The position numbers and the translations under genes are program-made. From positions 120,446,080 through 120,510,079 of the forward strand of contig NC_082684.1 in assembly GCF_949987515.2 (NCBI RefSeq): 64,000 nt of DNA, written 5' to 3'. Position 1 is the stretch's first letter, and each line of letters opens with the position of its first letter. This document shows, in pieces, positions 22,200 through 32,611 of the stretch. Source of the DNA: Delphinus delphis. Taxonomy: Eukaryota > Chordata > Mammalia > Artiodactyla > Delphinidae. The notes beneath the pieces were generated by a model. The model was not told the DNA's origin. It saw only the letters and a list, made by a program, of their open reading frames with translations, and ran no database searches.

Positions 22200-22809
22200 G
22201 ATAAAAACCCTGCAGAAAGTAGGCATAGAGGGAACTTTCCTCAACATAATAAAGGCCATATATGACAAAACCACAGCCAACATTGTCCTCAATGGTGAAA
22301 AACTGAAAGCATTTCCACTAAGATCAGGAACAAGACAAGGTTGCCCACTCTCACCACTATTATTCAACATAATTTTGGAAGTTTTAGCCACAGCAATCAG
22401 AGAAGAAAAAGAAATAAAAGGAATCCAAATTAGAAAAGAAGAAGTAAAGTTGTCACTGTTTGCAGATGACATGATACTATACATAGAGAATCCTAAAGAT
22501 GCTACCAGAAAACTACTAGAGTTAATCAATGAATTTGGTAAAGTAGCAGGATACAAAATTAATGCACAGAAATCTCTTGCATTCCTATACAGTAATGATG
22601 AAAAATCTGATAGTGAAATTAAGAAAACACTCCCATTTACCATCGCAACAGAAAGAATAAAATATCTAGGAATAAACCTACCTAAGGAGACAAAAGACCT
22701 GTATGCAGAAAATTATAAGACACTGATGAAAGAAATTAAAGATGATACAAATAGATGGAGAGATATATCATGTTCTTGGATTGGAAAATGTTGGAAATCA
22801 ACATTGTGA
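22200..22809 (+). pseudogene. L1 ORF2 reverse transcriptase fragment (broken)
   Basis: The fragment encodes part of the L1 ORF2 palm domain: the [13 protein letters not shown] region near 22330-22370, then FADD at 22459-22470 followed by MILYIENP. The normal protein is about 1,270 residues; here the endonuclease domain is absent and the downstream part is frameshifted. Activity is not possible from this copy. The FADD aspartates are the metal-binding pair of LINE reverse transcriptases. Confidence 0.85.
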
Positions 22810-22948
22810 AAATGATTCTACTAGCCAAAGAAATCTACAGATTCAATGCAATCCCTATCAAACTTCCACTGGCATTTTTCACAGAACAAAACAAAAAATT
22901 TCACAATTTGTATGGAAACACAAAAGACCCTGAATAGCCAAAGCAATC

Positions 22949-23515
22949 TTGAGAAAGAAAAACGGAGCTGGAGGATTCAGGCTCCCTGACTTCAGACTAT
23001 ACTACAAAGCTACAGTAATCAAGACAGTATGGTACTGGCACAAAAACAGAAAGATAGATCAATGGAACAGGATAGAAAGCCCAGAGATAAACCCACGCAC
23101 ACATGGTCACATTATCTTTGATAAAGGAGGCAAGAATATACAGTGGAGAAAAGACACCCTCTTCAAAAAGTGGTGCTGGGAAAACTGGAGAGCTACATGT
23201 AAAAGAATGAAATTAGAACACTCCCTAACATCATGCACAAAAATAAACTCAAAATGGATTAAAGACCTAAATGTAAGACCAGACACCATCAAACTCTTAG
23301 AGGAAAACATAGGCAGAACACTCTATGACATAAATGACAGCAAGATCATTTTTGACCCACCTCCTAGAGAAATAGCAATAAAAACAAAAATAAACAAATG
23401 GGACCTAATGGAACTTAAAAGCTTTTGCACAGCAAAGGAAACCATAAACAAGACAAAAGACAATGCTCAGAATGGGAGAAAATATTTGCAAATGAAGCAA
23501 CTGACAAAGGATTAA
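22949..23515 (+). pseudogene. L1 ORF2 C-terminal fragment (broken)
   Basis: This is an open stretch of 188 codons in the C-terminal part of L1 ORF2 ([20 protein letters not shown] near the start, then [20 protein letters not shown] and [20 protein letters not shown]). It is out of frame with the FADD-bearing fragment upstream, ends at a frameshift near 23470, and the next L1 stretch (23425-23754) is in another frame. It is a pseudogene fragment within the L1. Confidence 0.85.
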
Positions 23516-24571
23516 TCTCCAAAATTTACAAGCAACTTATGCAGCTCAATATCAGAAAAACATACAACCCAATCCAAAAATGGGCAGAGGACCTAAATAG
23601 ACATTTCTCCAAAGAAGATATACAGATCGCCAACAAACACATGAAAGAATGCTCAACATCATTAATCATTAGAGAAATGCAAATCAAAACTACAATGAGA
23701 TATTATCTCATACCGGTCAGAATGGCCAACATCAAAAAAATCTACAAACAATAAATGCTGGAGGGGCTGTGGAGGAAAGGGAACCCTCTTGCACTGTTGG
23801 TGGGAATGTAAATTGATACAGCCACTATGGAGAACAGTATGGAGGTTCCTTACAACTAAAAATAGAACTACCATACGACCCAGCAATCCCACTACTGGGC
23901 ATATGCCCTGAGAAAACCATAATTCAAAAAGAGTCATGTACCACAATGTTCATTGCAGCTCTATTTACAATAGCCAGGACATGGAAGCAACCTAAGTGTC
24001 CATCGACAGATGAAAGGATAAAGAAGATGTGGCACATATATACAATGGATTATTACTCAGCCATAAAAAGGAATGAAACTGAGTTATTTGTAGTGAGGTG
24101 GATGGACCTAGAGACTGTCATACAGAGTGAAGTAAGTCAGAAAGAGAAAAACAAATACTGTATGCTAACACAGATATATGGAATTTAAAAAAAAAGAAAG
24201 AAAGAAAATGGTCAGAAGAACCTAGTGGCAAGACGGGAATAAAGATGCAGACCTACTAGAGAATGGACTTGAGGATACGGGGAGGGAGAAGGGTAAACTG
24301 GGACAAAGTGAGAGAGTGGCATGGACATATATACACTATCAAACATAAAATAGATAGTGGAAAGGAGCCGCATAGCACAGGGAGATCAACTCGGTGTTTT
24401 GTGACCACCTAGAGGGGTGGGATAGGGAGGGTGGGAGGGAGGGAGATGCAAGAGGGAAGAGATGTGGGGACATATGTATATGTATAACTGATTCACTTTG
24501 TTATAAAGCAGAAACTGACACACCATTGTAAAACAATTATACTCTAATAAAGATGTTAAAAAAAAAAAAAG

Positions 24572-24579
24572 GAGAAAGA
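24572..24579. repeat. Right target-site duplication of L1 21879-24571
   Basis: GAGAAAGA pairs with 21871-21878, followed directly by the right part of the interrupted LTR. Confidence 0.6.
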
Positions 24580-24793
24580 GATTTAGAGCTTGCTTACTCT
24601 CTCTGCCATGTGAAGAAGACCCAGCAAGAAGGCAGCTGTCTGTAAGCCAGGAAGATAGCTCTCATAAGAAACCAACCCTGAGGGCACCTTGATCTCAGGC
24701 TTTTAGCCTCCAGAACTGTGAGAAAATAAGTGTCTGTTGTTTAAGCCACCCAGTCTGTGGCATTTTGTTATGGCAGCCTGAGCTGACTGCACA
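24580..24793 (+). mobile_element. MaLR-type LTR, right part (split by L1)
   Basis: The LTR continues: 'gcttactctctctgccatgtgaag', 'caccttgatctcaggcttttagcctccagaactgtgag' and 'aataagtgtctgttgtttaagccacccagtctgtgg', ending 'gttatggcagcctgag...'. Together with 21713-21878 this is about 380 bp, a near-complete solo LTR. No terminal host duplication could be made out. Confidence 0.8.
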
Positions 24794-24814
24794 AGCTACA
24801 TGTCCCTTAATAGT

Positions 24815-25060
24815 GTTAACTGGTTAAATAAATTATAGTATAACTATTCAGGGCCACATCAAATACCACATGAGAGGTACCCCGGAGTTATGTAAACAGC
24901 AATGCGGACTCCTACCACGAAATGCAGTGCAACCATTAAAACGAAAGAGGTAGCTCAAATAAGCACAAGGAATAACCTCCATAGTATGTTAAATGAAAAA
25001 AAAGAAGGTACAAATCTCTATATATAGTATGCTGCTCTTCAGGCTAAAAATGATCAAAGG
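24815..25060 (+). mobile_element. Ancient L1M-like 3' fragment
   Basis: 'ggttaaataaattatagtataactattcag', 'gcaaccattaaaacgaaagaggtagctc', 'acctccatagtatgttaaatgaaaaaa' and 'tatagtatgctgc' follow the order of old L1M 3' ends in sense. The copy is highly diverged. Confidence 0.6.
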
Positions 25061-27270
25061 AATCTTTATAGATGTATTTGCTCAACTAAATAAAGCTATC
25101 TCTAGAAAGATAGTAGTCTTCAGAGAAGAGTAGCTGGAAGCAAGGATGGGAAAGATTTTTACCATATGCCTTTTTGCACATTCTGAATTTTGTACCAGTG
25201 TGCGACTAGTGGCAATTTTAAAATGTTTAATTAAAAAAAATGTTTGCAGGAATAATACTACACTGTTCATGGGAATGTGGTGCTTGGCCCTGGAAAAGCA
25301 AGGATTGGGCTGGAGGAATCAGAACACCGCCTTAAGTGCCTGCTTTCCGGCAGGAGCTAACCCTGGACTTCAGGGCACACAGGGGGTTGGGGCCCTGGTC
25401 TGACCTTGGGCATGTCACTCACCCCTGTGGCCTCAGTGTCTTCTTAAAAGACCGCCCTTCCTGGGAGACAGACATCACCTATGCTTGTCTACACAAACCA
25501 GGTGTGAGGTGAGTTCTTTTCCTATGTGGGGCAGGGGTTCATTCAGGGATTCATTGCTATCTAGCCCAGATCAGACCCCAAACCAGACACATCTGTTAAA
25601 CCCTGACCCCAGGCATCCACAAGAAGGCCACTTCCATGCTCAATGTGAAGGAGGACAATCGGGCCAGTGGTACCAGTGGTCAATAAGAATGGTGGCAAAT
25701 GTGGGTTCTGGAACCCCTGCCTGGCCTGCGTCCTGGCCCATCCCTCATTACCCTGCCCACATCTAACCTTGACCTGAGAGACAGGCCTGGTCCACTCTGA
25801 GTGGTGCTGTGGGGACTGGAGGGGACATGGCCTGTGGTGTGAGTGGCATGGGCTACACAGAGAGACTTGTAAATGCTGCCCAGGGCTATTTCCTCAGGTC
25901 GAGCTCTGGCTGGGAGAGGCTATCACAGCTGCTTCCTGTGATTAAAACATGCAAACCTAAAGACTTGTTCAAAGAAATAGGTGGCTTAACAACGAGGGGT
26001 GGGCAGGTTCTCTTTGAAGTGTGTATGTAGATGCCCTTGGCTGGCCCTCCTGGGCCCAATTATGGAAGCAGGCCAGGCCAGCCCACCCCTGCCTGTCCCT
26101 CTCCAGCACCAGGGCAAGCCGTGGTTGGCCAGCAGCAATTCTTCATTTATTCATGAAACGATCTCCATTTACTCTTGAAAAAGTCTCTGTGCTCATTGAC
26201 ATTTCTCTCCCTGACATCTGACCCTCCTCTTCCCCAGTCCCAAGCTCCTGCATTAGGGTTCAGAGCTTGGCAGGACCCCAGCATCCCAGGGCCTGTATCT
26301 GACCCGGCCACAGCTGCTGGCCACCTCTGACACCCCCGCTTTCTGCCAGGGCCCCTCAGCTGTGTGTTTCTAATTCCCTGATGCTCAGGCTGAGAGGTGG
26401 GAGAGGGCAGCTCATGCTGGGCGAACTAGGATCCCAGGCAGCCTTGATGGGCATGGGAAGGGGCTGCCCACTCAGGTCTGGCCTTCCCTGGGACCTCCAG
26501 ATGCCAAGGTGTCAGAGACGCACAGAGAGCAGGGAGTTGCCAGGGGGGCCAGGCTGAAAGGGGACGCTCTAGCCTGGATGTTTCTGGAATCTGGCCTTGA
26601 AGGTCCCAACGGAATTTTTCCTCAGAGATGGACTTTCTTGGGGTTCCTTTAAGCAAATCAAGATGACAAGGTAATTTCCCAGGAGGCTGGGAGGTAGAAC
26701 CAGGCCCAGGGGCTCAGCATTTAACCTGGGCTCCTTGGTGAGTGTAATTCTTTCCTTCCTTGCTCTCACCTGTGGCCTCCTCAATCTGCGGTATCTGTAC
26801 AAAAGATGGTTATCGACTGGCACAGCCTGACAGGTGATCAAATGGCAAGCTGTGCCCTTCAGGTTGAATTATTTCTTAATCGATTTATTGAGGTAAAGTC
26901 ACCTGTTCACCTCTTCCAGGAAGAGCTCACTCTCACTCTCATTCCTCTGAACCCCTAGGGCCAACATCTCCTGAACAGTGACTGTGGGCAATGATTGTGA
27001 GGGCAGAGACCAAGGCCAGGGCATCTGGAGAGCAGGGAGCAGCTGTCTTGGCTGGCAGCAGGCAGAGAGAATAGGAATGCTCTCAGGAGAGAGGAGATGG
27101 AGTGGGAAGGGCTGCGCTGCCCGGACAACCTGAGTTCATACTGGGCCAGTGGAGAGGCGTTGAAGGTCAAGAGCGAGAGGTGATGTGATCAGGGATCTGG
27201 GCAGCAGTGCAGGGGCTGGGCAAAGGGATCAAGGTGTGGAAGGAATGTGGGTTCAGGAGAAGTGGCTCTC
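25061..27270. other. Mostly unique sequence, no gene recognised
   Basis: The sequence is AT-rich to about 25250 and then GC-rich. Open frames of 62-93 codons appear on both strands (for example 25485-25766 + and 26569-26841 -) without domains. No exon with matching splice signals stood out. Fragments of very old repeats may be present near 26870-26910. Confidence 0.4.
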
Positions 27271-27274
27271 GGCC

Positions 27275-27400
27275 ATTGTACCTTAGACCAGTGCCCAGGG
27301 CTCTCTGAGCCTCATTTTTCTCCTCTGTGAGTTGAGCTGATAATAACAAGCCTGCCTGCGACTGAGGAGAGCTGGGGGTCAAGTGGCCCAGGGATATGAG
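27275..27400 (+). mobile_element. Possible MIR fragment
   Basis: 'gggctctctgagcctcatttttctcctctgtgagttgagctgataataac' resembles the sense MIR centre (ctctgagcctcagttttctcatctgtaaaatg...gataat). Confidence 0.5.
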
Positions 27401-27636
27401 GGGCTGTGTAAACCACGTCATCACAATTGCACTAGTGGGTGTGGTAGGGGACACAGCAGCACCGAGCCAGCTCCATGGCTTCCTGAACGGGAATGTGATG
27501 GGGCCTGATCAGGACAGACATCTGACATCCTGGTGTCTTCATATGCCTCCCCACCTGCCACACCAGAAGGCCAGACCTCCCTTTTTATGTTTCTAATTTG
27601 ACAAGTAACATAGGAGCACAGACCAAAACAGGCAAG

Positions 27637-27680
27637 CACACACACACACAACCACCACCACCACCACCACCACACCACCA
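27637..27680. repeat. (CA)n followed by (ACC)n microsatellite
   Basis: Seven CA units run directly into about ten ACC/CCA units, making a compound simple repeat. Confidence 0.9.
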
Positions 27681-27774
27681 ACCCCTGCTCCCTCCCCACC
27701 AGCAGTAGCTGAGTAGGCTTCATCCTTCCGGTTCTTCTATGCTTAGCATACAAATGCTTAGCACCCAGAGTGGG

Positions 27775-27797
27775 GTGTGTGTTTGTGTGTGTGTGTG
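27775..27797. repeat. Short (TG)n tract
   Basis: This is an imperfect GT run with one TTT interruption. Confidence 0.7.
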
Positions 27798-28605
27798 AAT
27801 GGTTTCTTAGCACATGTGCTTATCCAACTTGTTTTTGTCACTTAGCACCAGGACTTGGGGGGACCTCACTCCCACCGACCATCATAAAGTCTTCCGTGGG
27901 CAGTGCTGAATGTCACAGAGCCACCAGCTGCTAAGCGGTGTTTGGGTTGTCTTGGACCTCATTCAAGACAAAGAAATGCTGGGGAACAATAGAGACAGAT
28001 TTCTGAAGTGTGTTTCCTTCATAACCTCTCCAGAGTTGACAGGGATGTTGTTCCAGGTGAGGAGACCAAGAGGCCCAGAGGCCGCCCCAAGGCCACCCCC
28101 CAACCCGACCCCAAGGAGAGAGTCAGACTGCCAGGGACCTGCCCAGTGCCCTCGAGAGAAGCGTCTCTGCTCAGAGGAAGGTGTCTTTCAGGGATCCGGT
28201 CCCAATGACCTGGATTGCTCCTGTCCCCCGCCCACCCCCAGCCACATGAGTGACCAGACTCACTGCCCTCCACTCCTGAGACCAAGAGAGGGGCCTGGAA
28301 GGCTGGGGCAGAAAGAGTGCTAGATCTCTCCCCAAAGGGCTTTTGTAACTCTTGCAATTGCCAAGTTATCCGAAGGGTGATGCTTCATGCCCTGTGAATA
28401 TCCCAGTCCCCAGGAACCTGGGGTTTTATCCTCCGTGATGGTCCTGGCCTGAATCAGTCCCTCACTGAGGGCTGCAGATCAGTGGCTTCTGATTCTCTCC
28501 TTCTTTCCACATTGACATTCTTCTGTGAAGAAGAACTTCCCTCACCCCCTGGATGAACAAGTACTTCTAAAAAGGTGTCATGCTTACCTACAATGGTGGG
28601 AAATG
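27798..28605. other. No gene recognised
   Basis: A 137-codon plus frame (27910-28323) and a 112-codon minus frame (28019-28357) overlap in GC-rich DNA. Neither shows a domain, so I treat both as chance frames. Confidence 0.4.
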
Positions 28606-28608
28606 GGC

Positions 28609-28668
28609 TTCTCTCTCTCTCCTTCTCTTTCTTTTCTTTCCTTTTTTTCATTCTTTGTCTTTTTGTTT
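28609..28668. repeat. CT/T-rich low-complexity tract
   Basis: This pyrimidine tract consists of tctctc, ctttct and T runs. Confidence 0.8.
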
Positions 28669-28732
28669 TCTTTTTTTGATGATCACAATGAGCCATGGAT
28701 TTGTATGTATTGTTCTTTGCACTCAATTATAG

Positions 28733-28746
28733 TCATTATACTCTTT
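28733..28746. repeat. Left target-site duplication of SINE 28747-28959
   Basis: TCATTATACTCTTT recurs as TCATTACGCTCTTT at 28961-28974 with two differences, one on each side of the SINE. Confidence 0.75.
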
Positions 28747-28959
28747 CTTTTTTTTTTTTTTTTTTTTGCAATACGCAGGCCCCTCACTGTTGTGGCCTCT
28801 CCCGTTGTGGAGCACAGGCTCCGGACACGCAGGCTTAGTGGCCATGGCTCACAGGCCCAGCCGCTCCGCAGTATGTGGGGTCTTCCTGGACCGGGGCACG
28901 AACCCGTGTCTCCTGCATTGGCAAGCAGACTCTCAACCACTGCGCCACCAGGGAAGCCC
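28747..28959 (-). mobile_element. CHR-type SINE, short form
   Basis: The copy is antisense: a T run (28750-28768), GCAATACGCAGGCC, the body, the complement of box B (cacgaacccgtg) and the GGGAAGCCC end. It is flanked by a 14-bp target duplication. The plus frames that pass through it (28525-29232 and 28766-29167) are SINE translations, not genes. Confidence 0.95.
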
Positions 28960-28984
28960 ATCATTACGCTCTTTAATGCTCCAG

Positions 28985-29170
28985 TTGTCCCAGAAATCTT
29001 TGAGCACTTCTTTCTTTCTGGCACAAGATGTCCCAGGCCCACCTTATTCTGTTCCTGCCCCAGACCTAGGACCAGTCAGTCTCCCAGAAAACCATGGGTC
29101 CTTGGCATGGGAATGGGATTTAGAACTCAGGATCTGGCTCTCAGGGTGTTTACTGCCACAGAGGTGATCC
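28985..29170 (+). mobile_element. Ancient interspersed repeat, family not named
   Basis: 'gcacttctttctttctggcacaagatgtcccaggcccaccttattctg', 'ctgccccagacctaggaccagtcagtctccca', 'aaaccatgggtccttggcatggg' and 'gatctggctctcagggtgtttactgcca' follow an old mammalian interspersed repeat consensus that I remember but cannot name with confidence. Confidence 0.4.
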
Positions 29171-30935
29171 ACTACATTGTGGAGAAGAAAGATCTGACCA
29201 GAGAGTGGCTGGGGATCAGTCAGGTCCCCTAGGCACCTGTGGCAGAATGGAGACTGAACTCCAAGACTCCCAGCTCTCTGCTTAGGCTCTTTGGAGTGGG
29301 GGAGGTTTCCACGTAGGTCATTTCTAGGTGTATGTCCTGAAGCCCATGGTTTGTCCAAGGGAGGCCTTGTCAGTGTCCTTAGCTGCCCACCCACTAGTGA
29401 TGCCTAAAATTCCACCATTCATTCCAATATGTCAAGATTTAGATCTCTTAGATAGCTAAGAACTAGTTCCCTGAGGAGTTCACTTAAAGGGTTCAGGTGT
29501 TCCCAAGACAGATTCCACTAACAGACATAGCCCTGAAGTGCCTGGACCCTGAGGTTGGAGGGAGGGGCCACTCTGAATGAGGAAGGATCTACACAGACTT
29601 TGGGGACTGTCTAGGTCTGGGCACTACCTCACAAATGTGTGTCACAGTCTGGCAACCCCAGCCCCCTGCATATCCACTGCTCTAGGGAAAAAATACATCA
29701 CTCCCTGCACCCTCCAAGACCTCCAGGGGGCTCCTGCAGCTACATACAGAACCCCAGCTTTTATGGCCACAATACATTGAACTCATGATGGTCAATTAAG
29801 AAATCTATGTGTTCCCCTTTCTCTTGTAACTCCCATAGCCTCCAGGGCCCAACAAGGGACAAATGGAAATGTTATTCTTTGACAGAGTTGAAAGGGAGTG
29901 AGTGAAAACATCAAGCCAACCAAGAATGGCAGTAGGTGGAGAGTGCATGGGGGTGGGAGTGGGGGCCTGGCTCAAGCTGGCTTCTGTTTTGAGGAGTAGA
30001 CCCTAAAAGACATCAAAGGGACTACCACCTTTGAGCTGTGTTCACCTCACTGCTCCCTCTGCCCTTCCCACCTGTGCCCCATGGGATCCAAATATCTTTT
30101 GACCAAGAAGTTTCTACCTCATTAACAAAATAAGGAAAGGGGTTGTTTTCAATACACAGGGAGCTATTTCTGTTTGTAGCAGAATAGTACTTCAACATAT
30201 TGAGGTATTTCTGTCTGGGTTTTTTTTTGTACTTTTTGCAGTCCCATCACGTAGTCCATTCAGACAGGGGGTTATTTTAGAATGGCTGACCTCAGGGTGG
30301 GGTCACCCAGCAGGGAACAGAGCACACACATGCAGGATTTTGACTTCCAATGCAGGCTGCTGAGACTCAGGGAAGAGAAGGATGGTAGGAACCAAGGCTT
30401 CACATTGCAAGAGCCAGGTTCTTCAAAAGAGAAAGTTTTGGTTTTGTGTTTTGGTTTTGGTCCTCAAAGGCCCAGAGGACAATAGACAACAGGGTAAAAA
30501 AAACGATGTGTGTAGAACCAGTGCTCCACTCGAGGAAATGGAGGGTGTTCTGGACGGTGAGCGGTGGGGAGAGGGCGTGGGCGTGGCCTCAGCCCTGACC
30601 AAGACCGTGCAAGCATGGAAGAACACCAGAGCCTGATGGAGTCCAGGAGAGGACAGAGTTATGTAAGCCTCTTTCACCAGGGTTTCTCACCATGGCAGGT
30701 GAGATAGTTATGCTTAAACGTGGTGCCCAGGCCACCTCCAGCTTTCCCCTCCACTGTCCCTGGGGTGTTCTTGGTCCTCAGGACTAGAGATGAAGCTTTA
30801 GCCATCATATCCATGCTTCATGCAGCAGGATGGAGGAAGGGGGAAGGAGGGCAAAGGCCGTCCCGCAGACCTGTCTTCAAGTTATTTCCCATTTGCTGCA
30901 TTTCTGCCCTTTGGTCAGAACAAATAACAGCTGGC
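29171..30935. other. Unique sequence, no gene recognised
   Basis: Only short frames (60-116 codons) occur, on both strands and without domains. A T-run near 30222 followed by a TTTGCAG resembles an acceptor site, but no open exon follows. Confidence 0.4.
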
Positions 30936-30939
30936 CCAG

Positions 30940-31030
30940 CCTGCCAGAGCAGTGCTGCTCCAAACAGTCATCCAATACTCATCTGTGGCTGTTGAAATAT
31001 AAATTTAAATTAATAAAATTATTATTTGGT
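30940..31030. mobile_element. Possible MER DNA-transposon remnant, left part
   Basis: 'cagtgctgctccaaa', 'tctgtggctgttgaaatataaatttaaattaataaaatt' resemble one end of an old MER-type DNA transposon whose other end (catttcaagtg..atagccacat..) seems to lie at 32075-32190, beyond the L1. The family name is uncertain. Confidence 0.4.
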
Positions 31031-31127
31031 GCTTAACATCACTAATCATCAGGGAAATGCAAGTCAAAACCCCAATGAGATATCATCTCATGGTTCTGTT
31101 TTGGCTATCATCAAAAAGAAAGAGATA
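31031..31127 (+). mobile_element. L1 LINE 3' portion (part 1)
   Basis: 'tgcttaacatcactaatcatcagggaaatgcaagtcaaaac' is the sense L1 ORF2 C-terminal region. It runs to 'ctatcatcaaaaagaaagagata' and is cut by a SINE. The element is 5'-truncated. Confidence 0.85.
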
Positions 31128-31326
31128 GGGCTTCCCTGGTGGCGCAGTGGTTGAGAGTCCGCCTGCCGAAGCAGGGGACATGGGTTCGTGCCCCAGTCCG
31201 GGAAGATCCCACATGCCACAGAGCGGCTGGGCCTGTGAGCCATGGCCTCTGAGCCTGCGCGTCCAGAGCCTGTGCTCTGCAACAGGGGAGGCTGTGACAG
31301 TGAGAGGTCCGTGTACCGCAAAAAAA
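31128..31326 (+). mobile_element. CHR-type SINE, short form, with target deletion
   Basis: The head GGGCTTCCCTGGTGGCGCAG begins at 31128. Box A (TGGCGCAGTGG) is at 31140-31150 and box B (GGTTCGTGCCC) at 31183-31193, and the end GTGTACCGCAAAAAA is at 31311-31326. It lies inside an L1. Compared with the L1 at 21879, about 115 bp of L1 between the two flanks is missing, and no target duplication is visible. Confidence 0.93.
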
Positions 31327-31382
31327 GAATTAAAAAATAGAACTACCATATGTTCCAACAATTCCACTTCTGAGTATATATC

Positions 31383-31420
<38 letters not shown>

Positions 31421-32062
31421 CTGACTTGAAAAGTTATCTGCACACCCCGCCATGTTCACTTCAGGATTATTTACAATGGCCAAGACATGGAAGCAACCTA
31501 AGTGTCCACTGATGAATGAATGTATTTTTTAAAAATGTGGTGTATATATACAATGGATATTAAGGAAATCTTGTCATTTGCAACAATATTGATGGAACAT
31601 AAGGGCATTATGCTAAGTGAAATAAGTCAGAGAAAGAAAGACAAATATTATATGATCTTATATGTGGAATCTAAAAAACAAAACAAAATATTAAACTCAT
31701 AGAACAGAACAGATTGGTACTTGCCAGAGGGGAGGGGATTGGGTGTGGGCAAAAAGGATGAAGGCGGTCAAAAGGTACAAACCCACAGCTATAAAATAAA
31801 TAAGTCCTGGGGCTGTAATGTACAGCATGGTGACTATAGTTCATAATACTGTGCTGTATATACTTGAAAGTCGCTAGGAGAATAGATCTTAGAAGTTCTC
31901 ATCGCAAGAAAACAAAATGTGTAACTATATGTAGTAAAGGATGTTAACTACACTTATTGTGGTGATCGTTTCACAATATATACAAATATCGAATCATTAC
32001 TTTGTACACCCAAAGTTAACAGTTATGTGTCAATTATATCTCAATAAAAATAAATAACAACA
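31327..32062 (+). mobile_element. L1 LINE 3' portion (part 2)
   Basis: The L1 resumes at 'aattaaaaaatagaactaccatatgttccaacaattccacttctgagtatat'. It continues through a GT microsatellite and 'gccaagacatggaagcaacctaagtgtcc' to a 3' UTR ending 'ctcaataaaaataaataac'. All frames are broken. Confidence 0.88.
31386..31417. repeat. (GT)n microsatellite
   Basis: There are sixteen GT units inside the L1. Confidence 0.95.
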
Positions 32063-32069
32063 AAAAGGT

Positions 32070-32190
32070 AAAAGTCAGCTCCTCTGTCACACTAGCATTT
32101 TAACATTTTAAGTGTTTGATAGCCACATTGGAGCTAGTGCCTACCATACTGGACAGCACAGACATAGAACAGTCATGGAAGAAAGTTCTC
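32070..32190. mobile_element. Possible MER DNA-transposon remnant, right part
   Basis: 'gtcagctcctctgtcacactagcattttaacattttaagtgtttgatagccacattgg' and 'ccatactggacagcacagacatagaac' fit the far end of the MER-type element started at 30940. If so, the L1 inserted in its middle. Confidence 0.45.
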
Positions 32191-32500
32191 TTGACAACAC
32201 TGCCCAGAGGGGTGAAGGACTAGAGTATACAAACTTCCACTTGTGGGTCCCTTTCAGTGCTCCTGCTTCTTCCCTCACCACAATCCCTACCTCTGGTGAC
32301 CAGTGCCACATACTGGCCCCACCACACCGACCAATGCCTGATGCCAGGGCCCAAAGGCTAGCCAAGTCAAGTGGCCTCAGTATGGGAGGAGAGACCAAAA
32401 GGGACAAAAAGGAAGATGAGGAACTTAGGGCGAGGAGGACTGGGGTGCTGTCAGCCCATGTGGCAGCTGACTGGGCAAATGGAGGCAAAACTCCTCCCTC
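32191..32500. other. No feature recognised
   Basis: This is unique sequence. The 175-codon plus frame 32112-32639 runs from the MER remnant into the CATC repeat and has no domain. Confidence 0.4.
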
Positions 32501-32506
32501 AACTTT

Positions 32507-32611
32507 CTCATCCATCCACTCACCCATCTACCCATCCACCATCTATCCACCCACCCACCCACTCATCCACCTATCCATCCATCCATCCATCTACCCATCT
32601 ATCCATCTATC
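32507..32611. repeat. (CATC)n / (CCAT) tetranucleotide repeat
   Basis: About 105 bases consist of degenerate CATC, CACC and TATC units. Confidence 0.92.

Larger units (their letters stand above)
21879..24571 (+). mobile_element. L1 LINE, 5'-truncated, 2.7 kb, with reverse transcriptase core
   Basis: This is the best L1 copy in the window. It starts inside ORF2 and runs through the reverse transcriptase, the C-terminal region, the 3' UTR with its G-rich tract near 24410-24450, and an A-tail at 24558-24570. The fragment 22375-22809 contains the catalytic FADD motif at 22459-22470. A frameshift near 22770 moves the frame (22755-22937 then 22949-23515), and another near 23470 breaks it again. 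The missing 5' half and these shifts make it non-autonomous. It splits a MaLR-type LTR. Confidence 0.93.

Noticed and set aside
27637..27681. CRISPR-like or spaced repeat array
   Set aside because: It is a compound microsatellite without spacers; nothing in the window resembles a CRISPR array.
27910..28323. 137-codon plus-strand frame, proline-rich
   Set aside because: The composition reflects GC-rich sequence, no domain was found, and an equally long frame lies on the other strand.
28525..29232. 235-codon plus-strand frame
   Set aside because: Its middle is the translation of an antisense SINE, the start is a CT-rich tract, and the end lies in an old repeat.
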